From positions 1 to 64,000 of the forward strand of contig JBBRVP010000011.1 of NCBI GenBank assembly GCA_038246785.1: a stretch of 64,000 nt of DNA, given 5' to 3'. Origin of the DNA: JBBRVP01 sp038246785 (lineage in GTDB: Bacteria > Actinomycetota > Actinomycetes > Jiangellales > Jiangellaceae). The notes beneath the pieces were generated by a model. The model was not told the origin of the DNA, searched no databases, and saw only the letters and a program-made list of their open reading frames with translations. This document shows, one piece after another, positions 51,508 to 62,420 of this stretch (within the stretch, counting starts at the first letter, position 1; the number at the start of each line of letters is the position of its first letter). The position numbers and the translations under genes were made by a program.

Positions 51508-53031
51508 ATGGCCGAGCAGTCCCGTACCGCACTCGTCACCGGCGCCACCGGCTACATCGGCGGGCGCCTGGTTCCGCGACTGCTCGACGCCGGCTTCACG
51601 GTGCGGGCGGCGGCGCGCAGCACGTCGCTCCTGCGGGACCGGCCGTGGGCCGCCGACGTCGAGCCGGTGGTGCTGGACGTGCTCGACCCCGACACGCTCG
51701 GGCCGGCGCTGGCGGGTGTGGACGTCGCGTACTACCTCATCCACGCCATCGGCAAGGGCGACGACTTCGCCGACCTCGACCGGCGGGCGGCGCGCAACTT
51801 CGCCGACGCGGCCCGGCGCGCCGGCGTACGCCGCATCGTCTACCTCGGCGGCCTCAACCCTGAGGACGAGGAGCTCTCCCCGCACCTGCGCAGCCGCGCG
51901 GAGGTGGGCCGCATTCTCCTCGACAGCGGCGTGCCGACAGCGATGCTGCAGGCGGCGGTCATCATCGGCAGCGGCGGCGCCAGCTTCGAGATGCTGCGCT
52001 ATCTCACCGAGCGCCTCCCGGCCATGGTCACGCCCACGTGGGTCAGCAGCCGCATCCAGCCGATCGCCGTCCGCGACGTGCTGCATTACCTGGTCGGCGC
52101 GGCGTCCATGCCGCCGCAGGTCAACCGGACCTTCGACATCGGCGGTCCCGACGTGCTCACCTACCTGGAGATGATGCAGCGGTACGCCAATGTGGCCGGC
52201 CTTCCGCGCCGCCGGGTCCTACCGGTGCCGGTGCTGTCCCCGTCGCTGTCCAGCCACTGGGTCGGGTTCGTCACACCGGTGCCCAGCGGCATCGCCCGAC
52301 CGCTCGTGGAGAGCCTGCGCAACACCGTCGTCTGCCGCGAGCACGACATCGCCGACTGGGTCCCCGACCCCGACGGCGGGCTCACGTCGTTCGACCGGTC
52401 GGTCAAGCTCGCGCTGCAGCGCATCCGGGACGCCGACGTGGCCACCCACTGGTCCGACGCGGAGGTGCGCGGAGCGCCGAGCGACCCGTTGCCGACCGAC
52501 CCCGACTGGGCCGGCGGTGACCTCTACACCGACGAGCGGGAGCGGGTCGTAGCGGCCAGCCGCGAGTCGCTGTGGGAGGTCGTCGAGGGCATCGGCGGCG
52601 AGCACGGGTGGTACTCCTGGGCGCTGGCCTGGCGAGTGCGCGGCGTGCTCGACCGCTTCAGCGGCGGTCCCGGCATGCGCCGCGGCCGCCGCAACCCCGA
52701 CGCGGTGCACGTCGGCGACGCGCTGGACTGGTGGCGGGTCGAGGAGGTCAAGCCGCTGGAGCTGTTGCGGCTGCGGGGCGAGATGCGAGTGCCGGGCGAG
52801 GCCTGGCTGGACCTCTCGATCGGCACCGACGAGCGCGATCGCACGCTGCTGCGGCAGCGCGCGATCTTCCATCCCCGCGGCCTGTCCGGCCAGCTCTACT
52901 GGTGGAGCGTCTGGCCCTTCCACGGCATCGTCTTCGGGTCGATGCAGCGCAACATCGCGAAGGCGGCCGAGGAGCTGGAGCGCGCGGCCCGGGAGGGCCG
53001 GGAGCCGGCCTGGCGGCGTACGGCGGTCTGA
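51508..53031 (+). CDS. NAD(P)-binding SDR protein with DUF2867
   Basis: This 507-residue protein has an atypical SDR domain in its first 290 residues (VTGATGYIGGRL nucleotide loop, VYLGGLNPEDEELS) followed by a DUF2867 domain (SSGEG-free region from DERERVVAASRESLWEVVEG to QRNIAKAAEELERA). Actinobacterial proteins with this architecture are common but their substrate is unknown. ATG 51508 was chosen for the AGGAT upstream; ATG 51472 is also in frame. The gene follows MscS by 46 bases on the same strand. Confidence 0.85.
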   Translation: MAEQSRTALVTGATGYIGGRLVPRLLDAGFTVRAAARSTSLLRDRPWAADVEPVVLDVLDPDTLGPALAGVDVAYYLIHAIGKGDDFADLDRRAARNFADAARRAGVRRIVYLGGLNPEDEELSPHLRSRAEVGRILLDSGVPTAMLQAAVIIGSGGASFEMLRYLTERLPAMVTPTWVSSRIQPIAVRDVLHYLVGAASMPPQVNRTFDIGGPDVLTYLEMMQRYANVAGLPRRRVLPVPVLSPSLSSHWVGFVTPVPSGIARPLVESLRNTVVCREHDIADWVPDPDGGLTSFDRSVKLALQRIRDADVATHWSDAEVRGAPSDPLPTDPDWAGGDLYTDERERVVAASRESLWEVVEGIGGEHGWYSWALAWRVRGVLDRFSGGPGMRRGRRNPDAVHVGDALDWWRVEEVKPLELLRLRGEMRVPGEAWLDLSIGTDERDRTLLRQRAIFHPRGLSGQLYWWSVWPFHGIVFGSMQRNIAKAAEELERAAREGREPAWRRTAV

Positions 53032-53097
53032 CCGCTCCCACCCCTGGCTGCCGCCGCCGGGCACCTCGCGCGGCTGTGAGGCGGGGACAATCGGCGG

Positions 53098-54384
53098 GTG
53101 ACCACTGCCACCCCCGTACCCCTGCTCGACGACTCTGGCGTCACCGACGAAGACCGCCGTCGCGACCTGCGACGCATGAAGGCCTTTGCCGGCGGCCTGC
53201 TCGTGCTCGCTGCGGTCGTCTTCGTCGTGGCCAAGCGGGCGGAGGCGGCCGGCGCGGGGGCGTGGGTCGGGTACGTCGTCACGGCCGCCGAGGCCGGCAT
53301 GGTTGGCGGGCTCGCCGACTGGTTCGCGGTCACCGCGCTGTTCCGGCACCCGCTGGGGCTGCCCATCCCGCACACGGCGATCGTCCCCAACCGCAAGGAC
53401 CAGCTCGGCCGCAACCTCGGCGACTTCGTCGGCACGCACTTCCTCGCCGAGGAGGTCGTGCGCGGGCGGGTGCGCAGCGCAGACATCTCCGGGCGCGTCG
53501 GGGCATGGCTGACCGAGAAGGCGAACGCGGAGCGGGTCGTGGGCGAGGCGGCGACCGCTCTGCGCGGGACGTTGGCGGTGCTGCGCGACGAGGACGTTCA
53601 GGACCTCCTCGAGCAGACGGTGGTCCGCCCGCTCGCCAAGCTCCCGGTCGGCCCGCCGCTGGGCCGGGTGCTCGACCGTGTGGTGCTCGACGGGTCGCAC
53701 CGCGGCCTCGTCGACCTCGTCGTGGGCGAGGCGGCCGCGTGGCTGCGCGCCAACCGGCGGGCCGTCGTGGACGTGATCGCCCGCCAGGCGCCGACGTGGT
53801 CGCCACGGTTGGTCGACGAGATCGTGGCGTACCGGGTCTATCTCGAGATCGTCCGCTTCGTCGACGAAGTGGGTGAGCGCCAGGATCACTCCGCCCGCCA
53901 GGCGTTCGACCGCTACCTCGCCACGCTCGCGGTCGACCTGCGGACCAAGCCGGAGACGATGGCGCAAGCCGACGCGCTGTGGGACCGGCTGCTCGACCAT
54001 GCCGAGGTGCGCCGGGCGATCGGCGAGATCTGGTCGAGCGTCCGACGGGTGCTGCTCGAGGCCATCGAGGACCCCGCCAGCGAGCTGCGCCGGCGGGCGG
54101 TGGTCGGGCTGCAGTCGCTCGGCGCCCGCCTCGGCGAGGACTCCGACCTGCGGGCCAAGACCAACGGCTGGATCGAGGACGTGGTCGCGCACGTCGCCAC
54201 GACCTACCGCTCCGAACTCACCACGGTGATCACCGACACGATCGAGCGGTGGGGCCCCGAGGAGACGACCCGGCGTATCGAGCTGCGCGTCGGGCGGGAC
54301 CTGCAGTTCATCCGCGTCAACGGGACGGTCGTCGGCGCGCTCGCCGGCCTGGTGATCCATGCCGTGGGGACGCTGCTTGGCTGA
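53098..54384 (+). CDS. DUF445 membrane protein
   Basis: This 428-residue protein of the DUF445 family has N-terminal helices (about 28-75), the conserved GGLADWFAVTALFRHPLGLPIPHTAI block and a long helical region with NLGDFVGTHFL. A C-terminal hydrophobic segment NGTVVGALAGLVIHAVG completes the family pattern. Start is GTG 53098. The function is unknown; membrane-associated, coiled-coil-like structure is expected. Confidence 0.85.
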   Translation: MTTATPVPLLDDSGVTDEDRRRDLRRMKAFAGGLLVLAAVVFVVAKRAEAAGAGAWVGYVVTAAEAGMVGGLADWFAVTALFRHPLGLPIPHTAIVPNRKDQLGRNLGDFVGTHFLAEEVVRGRVRSADISGRVGAWLTEKANAERVVGEAATALRGTLAVLRDEDVQDLLEQTVVRPLAKLPVGPPLGRVLDRVVLDGSHRGLVDLVVGEAAAWLRANRRAVVDVIARQAPTWSPRLVDEIVAYRVYLEIVRFVDEVGERQDHSARQAFDRYLATLAVDLRTKPETMAQADALWDRLLDHAEVRRAIGEIWSSVRRVLLEAIEDPASELRRRAVVGLQSLGARLGEDSDLRAKTNGWIEDVVAHVATTYRSELTTVITDTIERWGPEETTRRIELRVGRDLQFIRVNGTVVGALAGLVIHAVGTLLG

Positions 54385-54415
54385 GCCAGTCGTACGCAGC
54401 GGGCCTTGCCGAGCG

Positions 54416-54461
54416 CAACTCCCCCTTCCCGCGTCCTGCAGGACTCGCCAAGGGGGAGTTG
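54416..54461. terminator. 12-bp hairpin downstream of the DUF445 gene
   Basis: CAACTCCCCCTT (54416-54427) and AAGGGGGAGTTG (54450-54461) are exact complements with a 22-base loop. The right arm shares bases 54456-54461 with the palindrome that follows, so the two structures are mutually exclusive. Confidence 0.6.
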
Positions 54462-54483
54462 ATCACGTTAACGTGATCAACTC
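54456..54483. repeat. 28-bp perfect palindrome between convergent genes
   Basis: The 14-base half GAGTTGATCACGTT is followed directly by its complement, with GTTAAC at the centre. It lies between the convergent DUF445 and OsmC genes, 2 bases before the OsmC stop. It may be a bidirectional terminator, a protein-binding site, or a member of a dispersed repeat family. Confidence 0.8.
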
Positions 54484-54484
54484 G

Positions 54485-54910
54485 TCAGGCCAGGGCGGCG
54501 TCCAGCGTGATCGGCACGGCGTTGAGCGCCTGGCTGACCGGACAGCCCTCCTTGGCGGCCTCCGCGGCGGCCGCGAAGTCCTCCGCCGACATGCCGGGCA
54601 CCGCGCCGCGCACCCGCAGCCGGATGCCGGTGATGCCGGTGCCGGGCTGGAAGTCGACCTCCGCGGTCGTGTCCAGCGCCTCCGCCGTCGATCCGGCCTC
54701 GGCGAGCGCGAGCGACAGCGCCATCGAGAAACAGCCGGAGTGCGCGGCGGCGATGAGCTCTTCCGGGCTGGTGCGTCCCTGCGGTGTCTCGGCGCGGGCG
54801 GCCCAGGTGAGCTCGTACGTCCCGAGTCCCGAGGAGTCCAGGCTCACCTGACCGGCACCCTCCTTGAGCGTGCCTTTCCAGTGCGCTGTCGCCTTGCGGG
54901 TCGTTGCCAT
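54485..54910 (-). CDS. OsmC-family peroxiredoxin-like protein
   Basis: This 141-residue OsmC/Ohr-family protein has the N-terminal region TRKATAHWKGTLKEGAGQV, the first redox Cys in AAAHSGCFSMALS and the second in EAAKEGCPVSQAL. It detoxifies organic or inorganic peroxides with thiol cofactors (mycothiol-linked in actinobacteria). The arrangement matches OsmC more than Ohr. The ATG at 54910 has GGAGG upstream. Confidence 0.9.
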   Translation of the reverse strand: MATTRKATAHWKGTLKEGAGQVSLDSSGLGTYELTWAARAETPQGRTSPEELIAAAHSGCFSMALSLALAEAGSTAEALDTTAEVDFQPGTGITGIRLRVRGAVPGMSAEDFAAAAEAAKEGCPVSQALNAVPITLDAALA

Positions 54911-54976
54911 GTGCGCCTCCTGACCAGCGTCGTCGTGCAGGCAGTCCTACCCAACTCACCTGAGAGGATGCCGGGT

Positions 54977-55378
54977 GTGAGCCAGCCCCAGCAGCAGACG
55001 TTCTACGACGCCGTCGGCGGGGCGCCGACGTTCCACCGTCTGGTGCACCGCTTCTACCAGGGCGTGGCCGACGACCCGGTACTGCGGGCGCTCTATCCCG
55101 AGGACCACCTCGGCCCGGCAGAGGAGCGGCTGCGAATGTTCCTCGAGCAGTACTGGGGCGGCCCGCAAACCTACTCCCAGCAGCGCGGCCACCCCCGCCT
55201 GCGGATGCGGCACGCCCCGTTCGCCGTCACCCCCGACGCGCGCGACCGCTGGCTTGGCCACATGCGCGACGCCGTCGACGAGCTGGGGCTGCCACCGGCG
55301 TACGAGGCGGTGCTCTGGGACTACCTCGTCCGCGCGGCCCACAGCATGGTCAACACGTTCGACGAGGCGGCGCCCTAG
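54977..55378 (+). CDS. glbO: Truncated hemoglobin GlbO (group II)
   Basis: This 133-residue heme protein has TyrB10 in HRFYQGV, the CD-region QYWGGPQTYS and proximal His in RMRHAPF, the marks of group II truncated hemoglobins. It binds oxygen or nitric oxide and is membrane-associated in mycobacteria. GTG 54977 was chosen because GAGAGG lies 9 bases upstream; ATG 54968 is also in frame. It precedes the GH13 gene by 11 bases, as glbO precedes aglA in M. tuberculosis (Rv2470-Rv2471). Confidence 0.92.
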   Translation: MSQPQQQTFYDAVGGAPTFHRLVHRFYQGVADDPVLRALYPEDHLGPAEERLRMFLEQYWGGPQTYSQQRGHPRLRMRHAPFAVTPDARDRWLGHMRDAVDELGLPPAYEAVLWDYLVRAAHSMVNTFDEAAP

Positions 55379-55389
55379 GCTGGGCCGCC

Positions 55390-57090
55390 GTGACCTCGCC
55401 CGCCGCCGCTCCCGTCGACGCAGCCGCCCGCGAGCAGTGGTGGCGCTCGGCGGTCATCTACCAGGTCTACATCCGGTCCTTCGCCGACGGTACCGGCGAC
55501 GGGATGGGCGACATCGCGGGCCTGCGCTCCCGGCTGGGCTACCTGCGCGACCTCGGCGTCGACGCCGTCTGGATCAACCCCTGGTACCCCTCGCCCATGG
55601 CCGACGCCGGCTACGACGTGGCCGACTACCGCGACATCGAGCCGCTGTTCGGCACGCTCGACGAGGCCGAGGCGCTGATCGCCGAGGCCCACGAGCACGG
55701 GCTCAAGGTCGTCCTCGACATCGTGCCCAACCACTCCAGCAGCGAGCACCCGTGGTTCACCGAGGCGCTCGCGGCTGGCCCGGGTAGCCCGGAGCGCGCC
55801 CGCTACATCTTCCGGCCCGGTCGTGGGGAGCACGGCGAGCAGCCGCCCAACGACTGGCAGAGCGCGTTCGGCGGCGGGGCCTGGACGCGGGTGAGCGAGC
55901 CGGACGGCCGGCCAGGCGAGTGGTACCTGCACCTGTTCGACGCCGGGCAGCCGGACTTCGACTGGACCAGCCCCGACGTGCGGGCGGAGTTCATGTCGGT
56001 GCTGCGCTTCTGGTTCGACCGCGGCGTCGACGGATTCCGGATCGACGTCGCCCACGGGCTGACCAAGGAGCCCGGGCTGCCCGACATCGGCGACGATGCA
56101 GACCGGTTCCTCGCCGCCGACCAGCACGGGCAGCACCCGCACTGGGACCGCCTCGACGTGCAGGAGGTCTACGAGGCCTGGCGCGAGGTGGCCGACTCCT
56201 ACGACCCACCGCGGATGTTCTGCGCCGAGGCGTGGGTGGCCAGCCCTGACCGCTTGGTCGAGTACGTCAAGGAGGGCCGGCTGCACACGGCGTTCAACTT
56301 CGACTTCGTCCGGGCCCCGTGGGACGCCGAGGAGCTCCGCTCCATCATCGAGACCTCGCTGGACAGCCACGCCACCGTCGGCGCGGCGACCACGTGGGTG
56401 CTGTCCAACCACGACATCGTCCGCGACGTCACCCGCTTCGGCCGTCCCGACGCCGACGAGGGCGCGCCGGGCGGCCGGCGCGGAGGCCACCTGCACGCCG
56501 GGCCGGGCCCCGTCGACGTCGAGCTGGGCCGCAAGCGGGCCCGCGCGGCCGCGCTGCTGATGCTGGCGCTGCCCGGCGCGGCGTACGTCTACCAGGGCGA
56601 GGAGCTGGGTCTGGAGGAGGTGCTCGACCTGCCCGGTGACGTCCGCCAGGACCCGGCCTGGACCCGTTCGGGCGGTGAGCAGGTCGGTCGCGACGGGTGC
56701 CGGGTGCCGATCCCGTGGAGGCACTCCGGCAACTCGCTGGGATTCGGTACGGACGGCAGCTGGCTGCCCCAGCCGGCGGGTTGGGCGCAGCTGTCGGTGG
56801 AGGCGCAGCAGGGCGACCCCGGCTCGATGCTCGAGCTGTACCGCGCGGCGCTGCGGCTGCGGCGCGAGCACCCGGCGCTGGGCGACGGCGGCCTGCACTG
56901 GCGCGATCTCGGCTCCGACGTGGTCTCGTTCGCGCGCGACCCCGGTTTCGCCTGCGTGGTCAACCTCGGCCCAGAGCCGGTCGCGCTGCCGCGGGAGGCG
57001 CGGGTGCTGCTCACCAGCGGACCGCTCGGCCAGGAGCGGCTCGGCGACCCGGCGCTGCCGGTCGACACCGCCGTCTGGCTGGCCGTGTGA
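55390..57090 (+). CDS. aglA: GH13 alpha-glucosidase
   Basis: This 566-residue GH13 enzyme cleaves terminal alpha-1,4-linked glucose. It has the four conserved regions of the family: DIVPNHSS, DGFRIDVAHG with nucleophile Asp, FCAEAW with acid Glu, and LSNHDIVR with the stabilising Asp. The domain C ends at VDTAVWLAV. Start is GTG 55390. It is coupled to glbO upstream and the Pr6Pr gene 10 bases downstream. Confidence 0.93.
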   Translation: MTSPAAAPVDAAAREQWWRSAVIYQVYIRSFADGTGDGMGDIAGLRSRLGYLRDLGVDAVWINPWYPSPMADAGYDVADYRDIEPLFGTLDEAEALIAEAHEHGLKVVLDIVPNHSSSEHPWFTEALAAGPGSPERARYIFRPGRGEHGEQPPNDWQSAFGGGAWTRVSEPDGRPGEWYLHLFDAGQPDFDWTSPDVRAEFMSVLRFWFDRGVDGFRIDVAHGLTKEPGLPDIGDDADRFLAADQHGQHPHWDRLDVQEVYEAWREVADSYDPPRMFCAEAWVASPDRLVEYVKEGRLHTAFNFDFVRAPWDAEELRSIIETSLDSHATVGAATTWVLSNHDIVRDVTRFGRPDADEGAPGGRRGGHLHAGPGPVDVELGRKRARAAALLMLALPGAAYVYQGEELGLEEVLDLPGDVRQDPAWTRSGGEQVGRDGCRVPIPWRHSGNSLGFGTDGSWLPQPAGWAQLSVEAQQGDPGSMLELYRAALRLRREHPALGDGGLHWRDLGSDVVSFARDPGFACVVNLGPEPVALPREARVLLTSGPLGQERLGDPALPVDTAVWLAV

Positions 57091-57100
57091 GCGTGCACCC

Positions 57101-57805
57101 GTGAGCGTCCCGTCGTCCGGCCAGACCGCCGCGGACGACAGCCGGCGGACGGCAGCGCGGGTGTGGTTCGGGCTCACCGCCTTCGCCGTTGCCGCGGGGC
57201 TGGTCATCCAGGTCCCGGTGTCGGCGGCCAACACGGAGGGCTTCTTCGCCGACCCGCTCGCCCGCGGTCTGAACACGTTCGCCTTCTTCACGGTGCAGTC
57301 CAACATCATCGTGGGCGTCACGTCGCTGCTGCTCTGGTTGCGCCTGGACCGCGGCTCCGCGGTCTTCGCGGTGTTCCGGCTGATCGGCGTGGTTGCCATC
57401 ACCGTGACCGGCGTCGTCTACCACACCCTGCTGCGCGGGCTGTTCGACCTCACGGCCTGGGGCACCGTCGCCGACATGCTGCTGCACACCGTGGTGCCGC
57501 TGCTCGGCCTCGGCGGCTGGCTGCTCCTCGGTCCGCGCCGGCTCACCTCGTGGCGGGTCGTCGGGCTCACCGTGCTCTTCCCGCTGATGTGGGGCTTGTT
57601 CACGCTGGTCCGCGGTCCGCTGGTCGGCCGCTTCTACCCGTACCCGTTCGTCGACGTCGGCGAGCTCGGGTACGCCCGCGTGCTGCTGAACTGCCTCGGC
57701 ATCGGCCTCGGGTTCCTCGCCCTGGCCGGGGCACTGCACCTGCTCGACCCGCGGCTGCCCGGCGTCCGGGCCGCCGACGCGGAGGGGATCACACGCGCAG
57801 CGTGA
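57101..57805 (+). CDS. Pr6Pr family integral membrane protein
   Basis: This 234-residue protein has six to seven hydrophobic helices and the Pr6Pr/FAR-17a-like motifs FFTVQSNIIVGVTSLLLW, FRLIGVVAITVTGVVYHTLLRG and a C-terminal PYPFVDVGELGY. The GTG at 57101 follows the GH13 stop by 10 bases. The function of this family in bacteria is unknown. It overlaps the end of the convergent gene at 57789-58451 by 17 bases. Confidence 0.85.
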   Translation: MSVPSSGQTAADDSRRTAARVWFGLTAFAVAAGLVIQVPVSAANTEGFFADPLARGLNTFAFFTVQSNIIVGVTSLLLWLRLDRGSAVFAVFRLIGVVAITVTGVVYHTLLRGLFDLTAWGTVADMLLHTVVPLLGLGGWLLLGPRRLTSWRVVGLTVLFPLMWGLFTLVRGPLVGRFYPYPFVDVGELGYARVLLNCLGIGLGFLALAGALHLLDPRLPGVRAADAEGITRAA

Positions 57806-58451
57806 GCCCGCCGGCGCGGGACAGGACGCTGCCCGCTGAGGTGTCGAGGCGCCGCCAGCGGCCGAGCGTGCGGACGGCCGCGGTCGCGCCGACCGGCTCG
57901 GGCGGAAGGAAGCCGTGTGCTGCGGCGGCGTGCGCCATTCGGACGCTGACGCCGGGCGCGAGGTCGACGTCCCATTGCTCGGTGGCCAGCCGTTCGAGGG
58001 CGGCCCGGGTGCGCTCGCCCGGGGCCATGGCCTCGACCGCCGTACGGAACGCGCGCACCGCCGACGCCCGTGCGGCGAACAGGTCGGCGAGCGGGACGTC
58101 GTCACCAGGCTGCCAGCCAGCGCGCGGCGGCAGCGGCCACGTCCAGCGCAGCGGGTCGACCGGCGGTGGCAGTCGCAGCAGCGATCCGTCGCCCTCCGCG
58201 GCGGTCGCAGCGAGGGTGCCGGCCTCGACGACCAGGTCGACGCGCGGATGCTCGACGGCTGCACCGGCGAGCTGCACCGCCGCGGCCCGGAGCACGAGCA
58301 CGTCGAACGGCGTCGCCGCCACGACCGCGACCCGGCCGCCATCGGCGAGCACGCGGACCACCGCGTCGGGCTCGCGCTCGGCCACCAGCGCGGCCAGGTC
58401 CCCGAACGGGTGCGCCGTACCCGGCTGGGCGAGCGGCAGCGGCTGGGTCAC
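57789..58451 (-). CDS. Conserved protein of unknown function coupled to a thioesterase
   Basis: No family is recognised with confidence. The 220-residue product is soluble, Ala/Val/Pro-rich and acidic, with VAVVAATPFDVLVLRAAAVQLAG and LADLFAARASAVRAFRTAVEAMAPG helices. The GTG at 58451 overlaps the tandem hotdog thioesterase stop (GTGA), so it is translated with that enzyme. In M. tuberculosis and relatives a similar pair occurs before ettA (Rv2475c region), but I cannot confirm homology. Confidence 0.75.
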   Translation of the reverse strand: MTQPLPLAQPGTAHPFGDLAALVAEREPDAVVRVLADGGRVAVVAATPFDVLVLRAAAVQLAGAAVEHPRVDLVVEAGTLAATAAEGDGSLLRLPPPVDPLRWTWPLPPRAGWQPGDDVPLADLFAARASAVRAFRTAVEAMAPGERTRAALERLATEQWDVDLAPGVSVRMAHAAAAHGFLPPEPVGATAAVRTLGRWRRLDTSAGSVLSRAGGLTLRV

Positions 58452-59314
58452 GCAGGCGCCACGGAGTCGAGGACCGCCCGCTCGGCCGCCGACCAGCGGC
58501 GCGCCGTGCCCCGCTGCAGGTCGAAGGCCACCTGGGTGCTCTGGCCGCGGGCGTAGAGCGTCTCCTCGGCGCGGATCTCGTAGCCCAGGGTGTAGGCGAC
58601 GGGGCTGCGGTGCAGCACGCGCAGCACGACATCGACCGGTTCGGTCCGGAACGGCAGCGGCCGCCGGTAGTCGATGGACTGGGACGCCACCACCGAGCCC
58701 TCGTGCGAGTGCTGGTCGCTCATCAGTCCACGCCCCAGATCGACTCGGGCGTCCTGGAAGTACTCGAGCATCGTCACGTTGTTGACGTGCCGGTACGCGT
58801 CGAGGTCGCCCCAGCGCACCCGGCACCGGTGGACATGGGCGACCTGCGGCAGCGGGTCCGGCAGTGCCCGCGGCTCCCGTGGGCAGGGGCCGCCGGGTTC
58901 CAGGTGCGGTTCGAGCGCCGCGCGCTCGGAGGCTCCGAGCCGGCGGGGGCGATGGGCTTCCACGTCGAAGGGCACCAGCACGCTCGAGGCCCGCAGGTAG
59001 GTCGTGCGGCCACCGTCGGAGGCCACGTCGGCGACCTCGTACCCCAAGCTGAACGACGCGTGGCCCAGCTGGCGCACCCAGGTCTCGATCCGCACGGGCT
59101 CCGCCCGCGGGTGCAGCGGCGCGAGGTAGTCGACGACGTGGCCGGCGACCACCACACCCTCGGCCAGGTGCTCGGCGCCCTGCCGGGCGGCGTGCACGAA
59201 CAGCATGTCGACGCGCGCCTCCTGCAGGTAGCCGAGGAAGGCGACGTTGTTGGCGTGACGGTAGGCGTCCACGTCGCTCCAGCGCATCGGCACGGTGCTC
59301 ACGTGGCGGGTCAC
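58448..59314 (-). CDS. Tandem hotdog acyl-CoA thioesterase
   Basis: This 288-residue protein contains two hotdog domains, each with the catalytic Asp motif MRWSDVDAYRHANN (first) and VRWGDLDAYRHVNN (second). It resembles 4-hydroxybenzoyl-CoA-type/YbgC thioesterases. It cleaves acyl-CoA; the natural acyl chain is unknown. GTG 59314 gives the shortest start before the first domain. It is coupled to the gene at 57789-58451 and lies close to the DUF2254 gene upstream. Confidence 0.88.
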   Translation of the reverse strand: MTRHVSTVPMRWSDVDAYRHANNVAFLGYLQEARVDMLFVHAARQGAEHLAEGVVVAGHVVDYLAPLHPRAEPVRIETWVRQLGHASFSLGYEVADVASDGGRTTYLRASSVLVPFDVEAHRPRRLGASERAALEPHLEPGGPCPREPRALPDPLPQVAHVHRCRVRWGDLDAYRHVNNVTMLEYFQDARVDLGRGLMSDQHSHEGSVVASQSIDYRRPLPFRTEPVDVVLRVLHRSPVAYTLGYEIRAEETLYARGQSTQVAFDLQRGTARRWSAAERAVLDSVAPA

Positions 59315-59333
59315 GCCGCCATCGTCCCGGAGC

Positions 59334-60698
59334 TCAGGGCAGCGGCCCCATCGGGGTGCCAGCCAGGCCGGCGCGCGCGATCCGCGACCGGACGTCGCCG
59401 GCCTGGGCATCCAGAGCGGCCAGGTCGACGTCTTGCGGACCGGCCCGCCGGAAGGCCTCGACGAGCAGGTCGACGTGGTGCAACGCCCGGGCGCGCAGCC
59501 GGTCGTCGCGGGCCACGACGCCCACCCGGCCGAGCAGCTCCAACGTGCGGAAGACGACCGACGGGGCGCCCATCGCGTAGTGCCTCATGCTGTCGGCGAC
59601 GAGATCGAGGATCTCTGCAGCGTGGTGCAAGGGCGCGACCACGCGGACCCGGCCGGCCGCGTCGACCCGCACCCGCGACGGCTCGGCCCGCCGGGCCAGG
59701 TCGGCGAGCCCGGACGACAGCTCGTCCAGCGCGTTGATCGCCGTCCACGGGTCGTTGGTGCCGGGCGAGAGGGCGCGCACCGCCATCTCCACGAGCTGCA
59801 TCGCGGCGAACTCCACGTCCTGCCGCGGGGTGCGGGAGTTGCCGATCGTGAGCGCAGACCGAACCGCGGCCACCACCTCGTCACCGCCGGCCGTCGGCGG
59901 CCACACCCTGGCCGTCGGCTCACCATCGATGACGTAGCTCCCCGGCCTCACCTCCAGCCGGATGACGGCGTCCGCCTGCACGGCGGCGGACAGCACGCCG
60001 TCGGCGTCGATGGCCACGACGTAGCCCGGCCGCTCGGACGTGACCGCGAAGCCGTCGGAGTCGGCCCGCGCCAGCACCTCGTCCGCCTCGACATCGTGAG
60101 AGCCGGGCGCGCCCGCCGCAGGCTCCTCCCCCACCTCGGCCGGGTAGAGCCGCTCGACCAACGAGCGCAGCTCTCCCCGGACCCGCGAGGACAGCGTCCA
60201 CACCTGGATCGAGTCGCTGATGTGGTGGATGAAGTAGACGAGCACCCCGACGTTGCCGACCGCGAACAGCACCGCCACGTTGACCGCCAGGTGCGGCACG
60301 AAGGGCGACCCACCACTGCCCCGAACCCGGATCGAACGCAGGACCAGCAGGCAGTAGAGGAACGTCGCGACGTAGACACCGAGCACGAGCTGGTTGCCGC
60401 GATCGGTCATGAAGTTGCGCACCAGGCGCGGGCCGTAGCTGGACGAGGTCAGGGCGAGGACCGCGATCGTGATGGAGAAGCTGGTCGAGGCGACCGCCAT
60501 CGACGAGCCGGCGATGACGCCGAGCACGTCGCGGCTGCCGTCCTCACCGACGCGGTAGAGCAGGGCGTCGAGCGGCCCGGCGCTCCAGTCGACGTTGGCG
60601 TCGAACGTCACCAGCAGCTCGGCGAGCACGGCGCCACCGACACAGAGCAGGGCGGGGAGGAACCAGAACGTCTCCCGCAACCTGGACAGCCGGCTCAC
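59334..60698 (-). CDS. DUF2254 membrane protein
   Basis: This 454-residue protein has two N-terminal helices (WFLPALLCVGGAVLAELLV and the DUF2254 motif GSSMAVASTSFSITIAVLALTSSSYGPR) and two more (VYVATFLYCLLVL and AVNVAVLFAVGNVGVLVYFIHHI), then a large soluble domain with RDVEFAAMQLVEMAVRALSPGTNDP-type motif. Its GTG at 60698 lies 5 bases after the ettA stop. Function unknown; homologues sit in the membrane. Confidence 0.88.
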   Translation of the reverse strand: MSRLSRLRETFWFLPALLCVGGAVLAELLVTFDANVDWSAGPLDALLYRVGEDGSRDVLGVIAGSSMAVASTSFSITIAVLALTSSSYGPRLVRNFMTDRGNQLVLGVYVATFLYCLLVLRSIRVRGSGGSPFVPHLAVNVAVLFAVGNVGVLVYFIHHISDSIQVWTLSSRVRGELRSLVERLYPAEVGEEPAAGAPGSHDVEADEVLARADSDGFAVTSERPGYVVAIDADGVLSAAVQADAVIRLEVRPGSYVIDGEPTARVWPPTAGGDEVVAAVRSALTIGNSRTPRQDVEFAAMQLVEMAVRALSPGTNDPWTAINALDELSSGLADLARRAEPSRVRVDAAGRVRVVAPLHHAAEILDLVADSMRHYAMGAPSVVFRTLELLGRVGVVARDDRLRARALHHVDLLVEAFRRAGPQDVDLAALDAQAGDVRSRIARAGLAGTPMGPLP

Positions 60699-60703
60699 CC
60701 CGG

Positions 60704-62380
<1,677 letters not shown>

Positions 62381-62420
62381 GCAGCCCAGGCTAGTGGCGC
62401 GCGCGAACCGGCCTTCGCGG

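Noticed and set aside
48057..51548. 1163-codon minus-strand frame opposite the S9 peptidase and MscS
   Set aside because: Shadow frame; the opposite-strand genes have intact catalytic motifs.
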